Source: Cuneatibacter sp. NSJ-177
GTDB taxonomy: Bacteria > Bacillota > Clostridia > Lachnospirales > Lachnospiraceae
NCBI RefSeq assembly: GCF_022867805.1
Contig: NZ_JALIFO010000010.1
Location: forward strand, 62,001-126,000
Direction: 5' to 3'
DNA: 64,000 nt
In this document: positions 24,187-33,218 of the stretch, one piece after another
Position numbering within the stretch: position 1 is the first letter of the stretch
Layout of the letters: every line of letters begins with the position of its first letter
Translations under genes and position numbers: made by a program
The notes under the pieces: model-generated
The model's database searches: none
The model's input: only the letters and a program-made list of their open reading frames with translations
Told to the model about the DNA's origin: nothing

Positions 24187-25398
24187 TCATTCCATCGATG
24201 TTTCCATTCGACTGATTTTTCTTTTCCCATTGCCAAGCGACGGCAGTTCCTTCGTGCGTTCCAGCCGGAAAGAAAGGTGCGGCCAGCGCAGCAGCAGCTC
24301 CCCGCGGATCTCATCGAGATCTGCCGCTTCCCCCAGGATCTGGAATTGAAACAAATAATCCGGCGTCATGGACACGGAAAAATCCCTTATCCTCGGACAC
24401 GGATACAGTACTTCGTCCAGCAAATGGATCGAAATCACGTCCCCGTCCGGTAGAAAGATCAGATTTTCCCTGCGTCCCATCACCTTATCCAGCCGCGGCA
24501 GCAGGTCCCCGCAGCCGCAGGGCCCGGTCAGCAGCCGGCCGATGTCCCCGGTCCGGTACCGGATCAGGGGCATTCCCCGCCGGGCGAATGTAGTCAGCAC
24601 CAGCTCCCCATAAGAACCGGCCGGAACCAGCTTCCCGGTCTTTGGATCCACGATCTCCAAATACAAATCCCCGTGCCGGAGATGAGCCCCCGCATGGGCG
24701 CCGCACTCAACGGCTCCGCCGTACCCGGTCTCGGTCATTCCCCAATGATGGAATACCTCCGTTTCCCATACGGTCTTCAGCTCCCGGCATACGCTCTCCG
24801 GCACATAGTCTCCGGACAGCAGCACCGCGCCGGGGCGGAGATCGGGCCGCAGCCTGGAAAGCCGGAGCAGCTGACCGGGGATTCCCACCAGGCAGTCCGC
24901 GCCCCCGGCTGCTTTTCCCGCCGCCTCAAAGTCCCGGATCAGCCCGTGAACCTGACACTCCACCTGGTTTTTCGCCAGCGCCTTTTTCAGCAGCCCGCCG
25001 ATGGTATACTCTCCTGAGCCCCCCATAAAAACCGCAACGCACTGGCCGGGTTTCGTCATCAGCGCCATTCCCGGTGTAAAGAAATCCGCGGTCGCCTCCA
25101 GATCTTCGGCGGTAAAAAACACCCTCTTGGGATTTCCCTGGCTTCCGGACGTCCGAAGCGTTATGATCCTGGCAATCTCTTTGGGCAGAACGCAGAGGAA
25201 TGCCTCCGGATCCTCCCGCAGGTCCTCCGGCGTTGTAAAATCCCGCTCTTTTTCGTAAAAACGGCAATGGCTTCCGGCGTATTCCCGGACAGCCCGGATC
25301 CGCTCCCGCTGCCACTGGGCCAGACTTTCCGGCGTCAATCCACTTCCTAAACCGGTCTGCATCCGAAGCCACGCAGTAATTGGATTTTCTTTCCTCAT
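24187..25398 (-). CDS. AMP-dependent CoA-ligase-like protein (PaaK-like) of the molybdenum-hydroxylase island
   Basis: A 403-residue adenylate-forming enzyme of the PaaK/CoF type. The ATP loop is RTSGSQGNPKRV near residue 82, the adenine motif HHWGMTETGYGG, and the hinge region YRTGDIGR. A Cys-bearing GPCGCGD follows. Its ATG overlaps the stop of the methyltransferase gene (ATGA), showing coupling. I recall the family as DVU_1553-like in Desulfovibrio, always near aldehyde oxidoreductase genes. What it activates is unknown. Confidence 0.83.
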   Translation of the reverse strand: MRKENPITAWLRMQTGLGSGLTPESLAQWQRERIRAVREYAGSHCRFYEKERDFTTPEDLREDPEAFLCVLPKEIARIITLRTSGSQGNPKRVFFTAEDLEATADFFTPGMALMTKPGQCVAVFMGGSGEYTIGGLLKKALAKNQVECQVHGLIRDFEAAGKAAGGADCLVGIPGQLLRLSRLRPDLRPGAVLLSGDYVPESVCRELKTVWETEVFHHWGMTETGYGGAVECGAHAGAHLRHGDLYLEIVDPKTGKLVPAGSYGELVLTTFARRGMPLIRYRTGDIGRLLTGPCGCGDLLPRLDKVMGRRENLIFLPDGDVISIHLLDEVLYPCPRIRDFSVSMTPDYLFQFQILGEAADLDEIRGELLLRWPHLSFRLERTKELPSLGNGKRKISRMETSME

Positions 25399-26018
25399 TT
25401 TCGCAGCACCCACACTCCGTATCCGCACCGGGCTTCTTTTAACGCGGCGCGGTCCGCCCCCAAAAGCCGGGGCAGCTCGCAGGCCCTTCCGTCAAACAGC
25501 AGTTGTCCCCAGAATCCTTTCAGCTCCTCTGAGGCGTCATAATAAAATTCCACGGTGAATCCGGCTTCCTGAAACCGGCGTTCCAAGGTTTCCCGGTGCT
25601 CCAACCGTCCCAGCACACCGGCCAGCTGCCGCTCCTCTGCCTCGCAGGTCATGTCCGTGATGCAGACAGCGCCTCCCCTTTTAAGAATCCGAAAGCATTC
25701 CGCCAGCACTTCTTCCGGTTCCGCCATCCGGGAAAGGCTGCACTCAAGCAACGCCCCGTCAAAGGAGCCGTCCGCAAAGGAAAGCCGCTTCGCATCCCCC
25801 TGGATGATTCTCTCCCCGTCGCAGAATTCTTTTTCCTGCTCCACACCCACCGCCTGAAAGGAGGTGCGCTCCGCGAGATATCCCAGCGTTGCTCCCTGGC
25901 CGCAGCCCAAATCCACCAGCTTTGCGCCTTTTGGAAAATCTGCGCGGGCCAGAGCCAACTTAGTCAAAGAAAAACCTCCGGGCCGGCAAACCGGCCCGAA
26001 ACTGGCATCTTCTGTCAT
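25395..26018 (-). CDS. SAM-dependent methyltransferase of the molybdenum-hydroxylase island (TrsM/DVU_1556-like)
   Basis: A 207-residue class I methyltransferase with motif I VDLGCGQGATLGYL, acidic loop and motif FDGALLECSLSRM. An N-terminal FGPVCRPGGFSLT segment precedes the fold. Start 26018 is preferred over 26051 because GGGAGATGG lies just upstream. The gene is coupled to the AMP-ligase and lies 70 bases after the radical-SAM gene. I recall the family being called TrsM, partner of radical-SAM TrsS; the name and the acceptor substrate are not verified here. Confidence 0.82.
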   Translation of the reverse strand: MTEDASFGPVCRPGGFSLTKLALARADFPKGAKLVDLGCGQGATLGYLAERTSFQAVGVEQEKEFCDGERIIQGDAKRLSFADGSFDGALLECSLSRMAEPEEVLAECFRILKRGGAVCITDMTCEAEERQLAGVLGRLEHRETLERRFQEAGFTVEFYYDASEELKGFWGQLLFDGRACELPRLLGADRAALKEARCGYGVWVLRK

Positions 26019-26089
26019 TTTCCATCTCCCGTATCTGATATCACGCGCCATACAAGCGCGATATCAAAAGAACTTACTCCATCGCAGAA

Positions 26090-27406
26090 TCACCCCATAG
26101 GAGTCAGATAATAGGCGCAGAACGGAACGTGTTTGCCGTCTTTATATACGTGCAGGCTGCACTGGCGCAGCCGCTCGATATCCAGATTCCCGGCATCCTG
26201 AAAAGCCATGGCTGTGATCGTAAAGCCGTGGCTCTTGGCCCTGGCTAAAAATCCTTCCATGCTGAGGCTTCCGGTATCACAGCAACAGCAGCAGTTTCCG
26301 GCTGCTTCCTCCTCCGGCTCGTCCCGCCGTTCCCAGCGTCTCCCGACAAACTCCCGGTTTTTCTCCGCCGGATCCACGGTATTAACGCCGCAGCAGCATT
26401 CGCCCTGGGCGACGCCTCTTTTGGTCAGCGGCATCAACTTCCGGTCCGGCATCACCACAAAATCCCCGTGAAATCCACATAAGGGATGATCGCAGGCCGA
26501 CGGCACCAGGCTCTCGGCAGAGAGCAGCTTTGAGGCTTGTTTTCCAATCTCAAAAATCAGCTGATCCAAGGTGAAACGATCCTCATCCTTCGGCGGCTCC
26601 GGCATCTTTCCCATATAACTGACGGGCTGGAAGTGAACGCCCCGGACAGCAGGCGACTGTTTTACGGCAAATTTCAAGATATCTCCGATCTCGTTGATGT
26701 TTACGCCGGGCACCAGCGTCGGCACCAGGGTGACGCCGACATGATACTTGCCGCAGTTGGCAATCGCCTGCTCCTTGATCTCCATCAAGGGCCGTCCCCT
26801 CAGTTTCTGCCAGACCTTATCCCCGGTTCCGTCAAACTGCAAAAACACAAAAGAAAGGCCTGCCTCCGCCAATCTTCTGGTAAAATCTTCGTCCTCCGCC
26901 AGGCGCAGTCCATTGCTGTTCAGCTGGACATACTTACAGCCAACTTCTTTGGCGTAGGCCACGATCTCCGGCAGATCGTCCCGCACCGTCGGCTCCCCGC
27001 CGGAAAGCTGGACCAGCGTCTTTCCGGGAACCGTCAGATCCCTCAGCCATGCTTTCACCTGGTCAAGAGAAGGATCCTCTCCCTGATGATTGTCCGCAAA
27101 GCAGTGGCGGCAGTTCAGATTGCAGCGGTCCGTGATCTCCAAAAGCACGCAGCAGGTGTCCCGCTTGTGGTCCGGGCATAACCCGCAGCCGGACGGGCAG
27201 TTCAGGTTCTCATCCGCTCCCATCTCCGGCACATCGCCGGTCCACTCCGCAAAATCCTCCTGATCCCTCCACACAACGGAAGAGAAATGTCCGTGCTCCG
27301 GGCACTCCTTCTCCAGATAGACCGCGCCGTCCCGCCGCACCTTTTCCGCCGGAATTTGACGCAGGCAAACCGGGCAGACACTCTTTGTCTTCCGCACAAT
27401 CTCCAT
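26090..27406 (-). CDS. radical SAM protein, TrsS-like, with a five-cysteine run
   Basis: A 438-residue radical SAM enzyme. CNLNCRHC (C95, C99, C102) binds the SAM [4Fe-4S] cluster and SGGEPT is the SAM-binding GGE motif. Two extra Cys-rich zones flank it: CPVC at 11-14 and CPSGCGLC at 70-77, plus CC at 85-86. Near the C-terminus a run of five cysteines (372-376, followed by DTGS) stands out. I recall the family as radical SAM (seleno)protein TrsS, in which some homologues use selenocysteine; here all positions are TGC/TGT. It shares one base with the preceding small-protein gene. Substrate unknown; SPASM-like auxiliary clusters are plausible. Confidence 0.85.
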   Translation of the reverse strand: MEIVRKTKSVCPVCLRQIPAEKVRRDGAVYLEKECPEHGHFSSVVWRDQEDFAEWTGDVPEMGADENLNCPSGCGLCPDHKRDTCCVLLEITDRCNLNCRHCFADNHQGEDPSLDQVKAWLRDLTVPGKTLVQLSGGEPTVRDDLPEIVAYAKEVGCKYVQLNSNGLRLAEDEDFTRRLAEAGLSFVFLQFDGTGDKVWQKLRGRPLMEIKEQAIANCGKYHVGVTLVPTLVPGVNINEIGDILKFAVKQSPAVRGVHFQPVSYMGKMPEPPKDEDRFTLDQLIFEIGKQASKLLSAESLVPSACDHPLCGFHGDFVVMPDRKLMPLTKRGVAQGECCCGVNTVDPAEKNREFVGRRWERRDEPEEEAAGNCCCCCDTGSLSMEGFLARAKSHGFTITAMAFQDAGNLDIERLRQCSLHVYKDGKHVPFCAYYLTPMG

Positions 27407-27597
27407 TATTTATCCTCCAATTCCTGCTCCACTTCCGCCATGCGTCCCTTCACCAGCTCCTCCGGTATGTAGACCTCGCCGCACTCCGGGCAGCGAAGAA
27501 TATCCGTGTGAAAGGTGTGGCCCAGGTACCGGAAAAAGGTTTGAGCCGGTTCCAGCTCCCGGTTGCACCGGCAGCAAATTATTTTTCGCTCTGACAT
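27406..27597 (-). CDS. small two-CxxC zinc/redox protein (DVU_1557-like)
   Basis: A 63-residue protein with CCRC (8-11) and CPEC (36-39), a zinc-ribbon or rubredoxin-like pair of knuckles, and an acidic C-terminus. It starts 19 bases inside the end of the dicluster gene and its stop overlaps the radical-SAM start (TAATG). Tight coupling suggests a dedicated partner of one of these two enzymes. Confidence 0.82.
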   Translation of the reverse strand: MSERKIICCRCNRELEPAQTFFRYLGHTFHTDILRCPECGEVYIPEELVKGRMAEVEQELEDK

Positions 27598-29840
27598 TTC
27601 ACATCATCCTCCAGACACATCCGGTGGGCATAGCCGCCGAACAGCTCAAATCCGTCCTCCTTCGGCAGGTATTCCGCCCAGAAGGTCATGTTCTGTATCT
27701 TTTTATGTCCGACCAGATGGCCGGTTTCCGGATCTTTTAGCCTCCTCCCGGTCTCTTCGCACCAGGAAATCACCTCCGCCATGTCGCTCTCCAGGATCAT
27801 ATCCCGCGACAGCTTGCGCTTTAATTCCTCACTGATCCAAAGGTTCATCTTCGTCCTCTTTTCCGTCTCTTCGTTCCAATACTCCAAAAGCAGCGACCGC
27901 TTTAACTCCCTCCGGTTTTCCCAGCGCTCCGTCAGTGTCGGCGGAATGCGCCCGGCTCCGTTCAGTCCAAACACCAGATCCAGCAAATGGTAGACCGGCT
28001 TGCTCTGGGAGGCAAAGGTATCGCGGCAGTTGACGCAGTAGGCAATGTACGGGTTCTCTTTTTCCGCAAGCCGCTCCCTCGCCACCTCACGGGAATACAG
28101 AGAGGCCGCCACCGAAGTATGGCCGCCGTAGCTGCAACACTGGGCCAGTTCCCCCTCGTGGGATAAGGGGGCGAGGGGGATACCCATTCCTTCCGCCAGC
28201 TTTCTTACACTCTGCTGCAGTTCGGGGAAGTCCCGGCTGGCGCAGGGATCAAAGATGGAACAGGTTTCCGTCTCCGGTTTCGGCAAATCGATCCCCCACT
28301 CCGCCATTTTCTCGTATAGGAACTCCCCGGATATCTCCGGCAGATATTTGGCAAACATCTGGCGGCAGGTCGGACAGCCAAAAACCACCTCCGGCTTTCC
28401 CATTTCCTCCCACTGTTTCCGGATCTCCCGGATTTCCGCTTCATGCCGCTCCTCCTCGCCGCCCCAATCCGCGGGCGCGCCGCAACAGCGCAGCCAAAGC
28501 GCCGTATCCGGCTGTTTTGACAGCAGATAGCGGTAGCTTTTCTTTACATAATCCGGATCGGAAGCGCCCATCTGGCAACCGGGGAAAAAGACATAGGAAG
28601 GCGTTCCGTCCGTCCTTGGCGCTTTCTTTAAAAGCGCCGCCTCCCCGTTGGAAAACTCCATATCCCGCAGGAAATAATCGTGGAAGGCCCAGGGCATCGC
28701 GCCTTTTTTCACCATGGCCCGATGGCTCTGCTGGAAGAATTTGCCGATATCAATTTTCTGCGGGCAGACTGATTTGCACAGCCCGCACTGGTTACAGGTG
28801 GAGATCAGGCGGGTCGCCCAGGTGCCGTCGCGGGACAGCGTCCCCGGATGAATCGTGATATAAACCTCTTCATAGATCCGCCGCGGCGTCTTTTCAAACA
28901 GGCGCATCAGATCGCATTCCCGCATACAGGCGTCGCAGGAACAAAGAGCACAGCGCCCGGCCTCCTTCGCCGCTTCCTCCTCGCTGTAGCGCTCCCCATC
29001 CGCGGGAATCACCTCCGGCATCTCGGTAAGCCGGGACGAATCCAGCCGGAGCCCAGTTCCCTTCGGAGCCGCCGGCTGGTTCATACCTCCGGTTTTTAAA
29101 TACCATTCCATGGCGTGGGACGCTTCCAGCCCGTCGGCGATGGCCTGCATGGTACCCGCCCCCATCAGGGATCCGCCCAAAAAAACGCCGTTTTGGCCGG
29201 ACGCATAGGCACCGCTACCGCTGAGGCTCAGGCCGAAGTCCGCGCCTCCCTTTCCGGTGGCGACATAAACCGCATCAAATTCCGAAACCTCGGTGAGCGC
29301 AAGGATCTCCCTTTTGCTCTCCAAGGTGTAGCTTTCAAATTGAAATTGTTCCTCGATATCTGAAAGAAAGATCTCCGGACTCAGCACGTCCCAGAGATGG
29401 CCGCCGATCCGGCCGCTCTTTTCGAATACCGTCACATCATATTTTTTGTGGCAGAGGGACAGCGTACAGGCAAGCCCGCTGATCCCGCCGCCGATCACGG
29501 CGATTTTCTTCCCCTTGCCCGGCATATTGTAGGCGTTGGGCTTTTTCCGGGTCGCATAGGAAAGCATGGCCTGCTCCAAGTGATGCAGATGAAGGCTTCC
29601 GTCTTTCTCCGCCCGCAGACATGCCTTTTCACAGGGGTGCGGGCAAGCGGCCGCCACAATACCCGGAAACCCGACCGTATTCTGGAAGGTGCGGAAGGCG
29701 GCGTTAAACCGGCCCTTTTGAATTTTTTTCATCAGATCCTTCACATCCAGCCGGAACGGGCATTCGGCCGTACAAAAGGGCGGCTCGTTCTGCCGGCATT
29801 CCACCGAAAGAATCTGTTCAAAGTCGTTTAAGAAACTCAT
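27579..29840 (-). CDS. flavin/iron-sulfur dicluster oxidoreductase (GltD-like fused to HdrD/GlpC-like CCG domains)
   Basis: A 753-residue cytoplasmic multi-domain protein. The N-terminal Cys-rich helical domain (C15, C23, C27, and CPHPCEKAC near 90) is of the GltD/dihydropyrimidine dehydrogenase type. Next comes a Rossmann FAD motif IGGGISGLA near 107. A dicluster segment follows, CALCSCDACMREC and CNQCGLCKSVCP. Two CCG-type cysteine domains come last, with CCGAP and CCSYGG, and a C-terminal CVNC. Start 29840 has GGAGGAGG before it; upstream codons are unlike the family. It could pass electrons to or from the hydroxylase or drive a cofactor-maturation step. I recall the family being annotated pyridine nucleotide-disulfide oxidoreductase/dicluster-binding protein. 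Confidence 0.85.
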   Translation of the reverse strand: MSFLNDFEQILSVECRQNEPPFCTAECPFRLDVKDLMKKIQKGRFNAAFRTFQNTVGFPGIVAAACPHPCEKACLRAEKDGSLHLHHLEQAMLSYATRKKPNAYNMPGKGKKIAVIGGGISGLACTLSLCHKKYDVTVFEKSGRIGGHLWDVLSPEIFLSDIEEQFQFESYTLESKREILALTEVSEFDAVYVATGKGGADFGLSLSGSGAYASGQNGVFLGGSLMGAGTMQAIADGLEASHAMEWYLKTGGMNQPAAPKGTGLRLDSSRLTEMPEVIPADGERYSEEEAAKEAGRCALCSCDACMRECDLMRLFEKTPRRIYEEVYITIHPGTLSRDGTWATRLISTCNQCGLCKSVCPQKIDIGKFFQQSHRAMVKKGAMPWAFHDYFLRDMEFSNGEAALLKKAPRTDGTPSYVFFPGCQMGASDPDYVKKSYRYLLSKQPDTALWLRCCGAPADWGGEEERHEAEIREIRKQWEEMGKPEVVFGCPTCRQMFAKYLPEISGEFLYEKMAEWGIDLPKPETETCSIFDPCASRDFPELQQSVRKLAEGMGIPLAPLSHEGELAQCCSYGGHTSVAASLYSREVARERLAEKENPYIAYCVNCRDTFASQSKPVYHLLDLVFGLNGAGRIPPTLTERWENRRELKRSLLLEYWNEETEKRTKMNLWISEELKRKLSRDMILESDMAEVISWCEETGRRLKDPETGHLVGHKKIQNMTFWAEYLPKEDGFELFGGYAHRMCLEDDVKCQSEK

Positions 29841-30038
29841 ACCTCCTCCTTGCTTTTCCCCAGGATGAAATGTGGGAAAAGCTCCCGCGAAGCCGGATCC
29901 CGGCTCCACGGAAGCTTTCCATCTCATAGCCCGGAAAGCTTGACGCCTTCCCCGGACTATCATAAACGTTTCACTGTATGCGCACGCTTTTTCATACCAG
30001 CCGCCTGACGCAGACGGCATACCATTTCTCCGTTTGCC

Positions 30039-32966
30039 TTAGAAGAAACGCTCTGCATCCGCATCGCCCAGAGGCGTGAAGAAATCGTTTCCGCCGAACT
30101 GGACCGGATTCTCCTTGATGTTCTCCAGCTCCTCGTAGAGGTCGGAGCCCAGGAAGTATTTCTTCGGAGCTTCCGGCTCCTTGCCGGCAGCGATGGCGTC
30201 CAGACCGGCTTTGATCTTGGACGGAAGGGCCGGGATCTCATGGATCCGCACGCCGCAGGCACGGTAGATACCGTTCAAAACCGCACAGTGACCGGAAGCC
30301 TGGAAGGCCTCGGAAGCGCCCGAAGAGCCGAACGGGCCGTCTTCGATGGTGATCGGCATATGGATGACGTTGATCTCATCCGGAGTGTCCATAATCGTCG
30401 GAACACCGGCGCCGGCCATGTTGTTGTGCTTCTTCACATCCTGATAATCTTCGCTCAGGGCAAACCCGATGCTGTGGGAAATCCCACCGTAAGCCTGGCC
30501 GTTCACCGCGTCGATGTTGCCAACCTTGCCGACCATGTCCACGCAGGTAAATCTCAGAACCGTCGCCTTGCCGGTCTTGGTATCCACTTCCACTTCCGCC
30601 ATGTTCAGGCAGTAGGTGTAAGCCGGGGTCGGGTCGCCGATACCCGTATTCGGATCCAGACGGGTCAGGCCGGGAGTCGTGGTGGTCTCATATCTTCCCA
30701 GATACTTGGTCTCGATGCCCTCCGCTTTCATCTCCTCGTAGGTGCGGAAGGTTCCATCGGGCTTTCTCATGGCATCCAGCAACTTCTTCGCCGCGATCTT
30801 GGTGGCGTTTCCATCCATGTACAGGGAACGGCTGGCGCCCGCCATACCGGTATCCGGGCACTTGCCGGTATCGTTCTGAATCAGCTGAACGTCTTCCGGC
30901 GTGATCTTCAACTCTTTCAGAGCTTCCAGGGTCACCATCAGGGAGCCGACGTCGCCGCCCTGTCCCAGCTCATGCCAGGTATCGTATTTGATGATCTTTC
31001 CGTTCGGAGCCAGCTCCAGAGCCACTTCCGCGCTGTCGGTGGCGCCCTCGGTTACGTTAAAGCCGCCCCAGGCAATGCCGACGCCTCTTCTCTTCTCCGG
31101 CGTATCCTCTTGCTTCGCACGCTTTACCGCCTCCTCATAGATCGGACGCATGGTATCCATCATCTTCTCCATCGGATACTGGCGGAACGGATAGCTGTTG
31201 ATATTGGTGTCACCTGGACGGGCAATATTCTGATAACGGAACTCAAAGGGATCCATGCCCAGCTTCTCGGCCATCATGTCCATCAACGGTTCGGACAGGG
31301 TATAAGCCTGCGGAGAACCGTAGGAACGGTAAGCCGTGCCAAAGGCATGGTTCGTGTTCGCAATGCGGACCAGGCCGGCCACATTGGGAACGTTGTAAGG
31401 CCAGAATGCAAAACGGGCAGGTTTGGTCATGACATCGTCGCCGCCCCAGGAATACGCGCCGTGATCCATACCATAGTCAAACTCGGCGGCGATAATCTTG
31501 CCGTCCTTCGTGCAGGCCAGGCGGCCGTTGCTGTAAGCCGGGCAGCGCTTGCCGCTGAAGTGCTGATGCTCTTCATAGGTCATGGACAGGGAAACCGGCC
31601 GGCCGGTGCAGACCACGCCCGCCGCAACCAGACAGAGGTCGCCTGCGTTGGTGGACCACCCGAAGCTCGCTCCGGTGGGATTCATGATGATGCGGAATTT
31701 ATCCTTCGGAACGCCGACGGAGTTACCGATACGGCCGATGGAAGAATAGGTTCCCTGGGATTTACACTGGATGTTCATGACGCCGTTCTCATCCCAGTAA
31801 GCCTGCAGCACACAGCCCTCGATGGACAGGTGGGGCTCACGGCTGGAATAGAAACTGCCTTCCACTACCACCGGCGCGTCGTCAATCATCTCCTGGACTT
31901 TCTCGGCATCTTCCAGACCAGCTCCCTTTAATACCGGCTGTTCGCAGAAGATATTCGGAGTATCGTCATGGACGCGGATCGAATCCGGCAGAACCGCATC
32001 CAGATAAGTCAGATATTCAGGCAGAGGCTCGATGTCCACGGTTACCTTCTTCGCCGCTTCTCTGGCGTCTAACTGATTGTCCGCCAGCACCAGAGCGACC
32101 ACATCGCCGTAACGATACAGCTTTTCATCCTGGAAAATCTTCCGGGAAGGGGTCATAACCGTGCTTCTCTCGTGGAACTGGCCCTCGGCCATGATGTTGC
32201 TGCCGCCGGCAGCGATCAGATCTTTCGCCGTGATTACCTTGTAGACGCCGGGCATCTTCTCGGCTTCCTCGGTGTGGATCGCCAAAATCTTCGCGTGATG
32301 CGCCACACGGGGCTGCACCACCGCGCCGTAGAGGGTGCCGTCGGGCATCTTCAGCGCCTGGTCATCGCCGTAATCGGCAAGGCCGGTCACCTTCGCCAGA
32401 GCGGTCGGACGTACCACAGGCTTGCCGTAGAACTCGCCGTCCGCAGGGTTCTTGAACTGGATGTCCTCGATGGAGCACTCGCCGCGGATCACTTTCGCCG
32501 CCGTCATGACTGCGTCTACAATCTGCTTGTAACCGGTACAGCGGCAAATATTGCGGGTTTTCTGGAACCACGCCCGGACCTCTTCACGGGTCGGATCCGG
32601 ATTTTCTTTCAAAAGCTGGGAAGCAGAAACGATAAAGCCGGGAACGCAGAAGCCGCACTGAACGGCGCCGCAGTTCATCCAAGCAACCTGCAGGGGATGC
32701 AGATGCTGCGGGTTACCGATTCCTTCGATCGTCGTAATCTCACTGTATTCTTCCACGGCAGTAATCTTCTTGGTACAGGAACGAATCACCTTGCCGTTCA
32801 AAATGACCGAACAGGAACCGCACACACCGGTGCCGCAGCCAACCTTTACGCCGGTCAGCCCTAAACGGCGGAGTACGTCCGACAGCTTATCGCGCTGAGG
32901 ATCGCACATGAAAATTCGCTCGACGCCGTTTATGACGAGCACCATCTTTTTCAGTTTTACGTCCAT
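30039..32966 (-). CDS. aldehyde oxidoreductase (Mop)-type molybdenum hydroxylase, single chain
   Basis: A 975-residue single polypeptide. The N-terminal [2Fe-2S] domain has C44, C49, C52 and C64. The second cluster has MNCGAVQCGFC and ICRCTGY. The two molybdopterin domains include AYRSYGSPQA and the C-terminal GSSGASEAFQ holding the probable catalytic glutamate (about residue 885). There is no FAD domain, as in Desulfovibrio Mop. It oxidises an aldehyde or hydroxylates a substrate using water, passing electrons through its clusters. GGAGG precedes the ATG, and a private promoter lies about 85 bp upstream. It is the enzyme around which the surrounding accessory genes are organised. Confidence 0.9.
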   Translation of the reverse strand: MDVKLKKMVLVINGVERIFMCDPQRDKLSDVLRRLGLTGVKVGCGTGVCGSCSVILNGKVIRSCTKKITAVEEYSEITTIEGIGNPQHLHPLQVAWMNCGAVQCGFCVPGFIVSASQLLKENPDPTREEVRAWFQKTRNICRCTGYKQIVDAVMTAAKVIRGECSIEDIQFKNPADGEFYGKPVVRPTALAKVTGLADYGDDQALKMPDGTLYGAVVQPRVAHHAKILAIHTEEAEKMPGVYKVITAKDLIAAGGSNIMAEGQFHERSTVMTPSRKIFQDEKLYRYGDVVALVLADNQLDAREAAKKVTVDIEPLPEYLTYLDAVLPDSIRVHDDTPNIFCEQPVLKGAGLEDAEKVQEMIDDAPVVVEGSFYSSREPHLSIEGCVLQAYWDENGVMNIQCKSQGTYSSIGRIGNSVGVPKDKFRIIMNPTGASFGWSTNAGDLCLVAAGVVCTGRPVSLSMTYEEHQHFSGKRCPAYSNGRLACTKDGKIIAAEFDYGMDHGAYSWGGDDVMTKPARFAFWPYNVPNVAGLVRIANTNHAFGTAYRSYGSPQAYTLSEPLMDMMAEKLGMDPFEFRYQNIARPGDTNINSYPFRQYPMEKMMDTMRPIYEEAVKRAKQEDTPEKRRGVGIAWGGFNVTEGATDSAEVALELAPNGKIIKYDTWHELGQGGDVGSLMVTLEALKELKITPEDVQLIQNDTGKCPDTGMAGASRSLYMDGNATKIAAKKLLDAMRKPDGTFRTYEEMKAEGIETKYLGRYETTTTPGLTRLDPNTGIGDPTPAYTYCLNMAEVEVDTKTGKATVLRFTCVDMVGKVGNIDAVNGQAYGGISHSIGFALSEDYQDVKKHNNMAGAGVPTIMDTPDEINVIHMPITIEDGPFGSSGASEAFQASGHCAVLNGIYRACGVRIHEIPALPSKIKAGLDAIAAGKEPEAPKKYFLGSDLYEELENIKENPVQFGGNDFFTPLGDADAERFF

Positions 32967-33048
32967 ATGTAACCTCCTTAAATGTAAGTACTTCCCCTCT
33001 CCCTGGCATCATATTCTCTACGACGAATGATTCGAGGGACTTACCTAA

Positions 33049-33077
33049 ATTTTACTAGACCGGAGTTCAGTCGTCAA
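33049..33077 (-). promoter_or_regulatory. internal promoter for the aldehyde oxidoreductase
   Basis: Minus strand TTGACG (33077-33072), 17-bp spacer, TAAAAT (33054-33049), about 83 bases before the ATG. It lies in a 252-bp AT-rich gap, the largest in the island, so the hydroxylase and downstream genes can be made independently of the nucleotidyltransferase genes. Confidence 0.65.
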
Positions 33078-33218
33078 TGGATTTACGCAATTTCTGCCTT
33101 CTTTTCACTTTCAAATCCTTTGAATTTTCCTAATGAAACTTACATCATGAGTTTTTCCATGGCTTTTTAAGAATTCCCTTCTGAAATTCATTATTTTCAG
33201 CATAAAATAACGAAATTG

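Noticed and set aside
30240-31931. Open frame of 563 codons on the plus strand
   Set aside because: Antisense to the aldehyde oxidoreductase; no ribosome-binding site or family resemblance.
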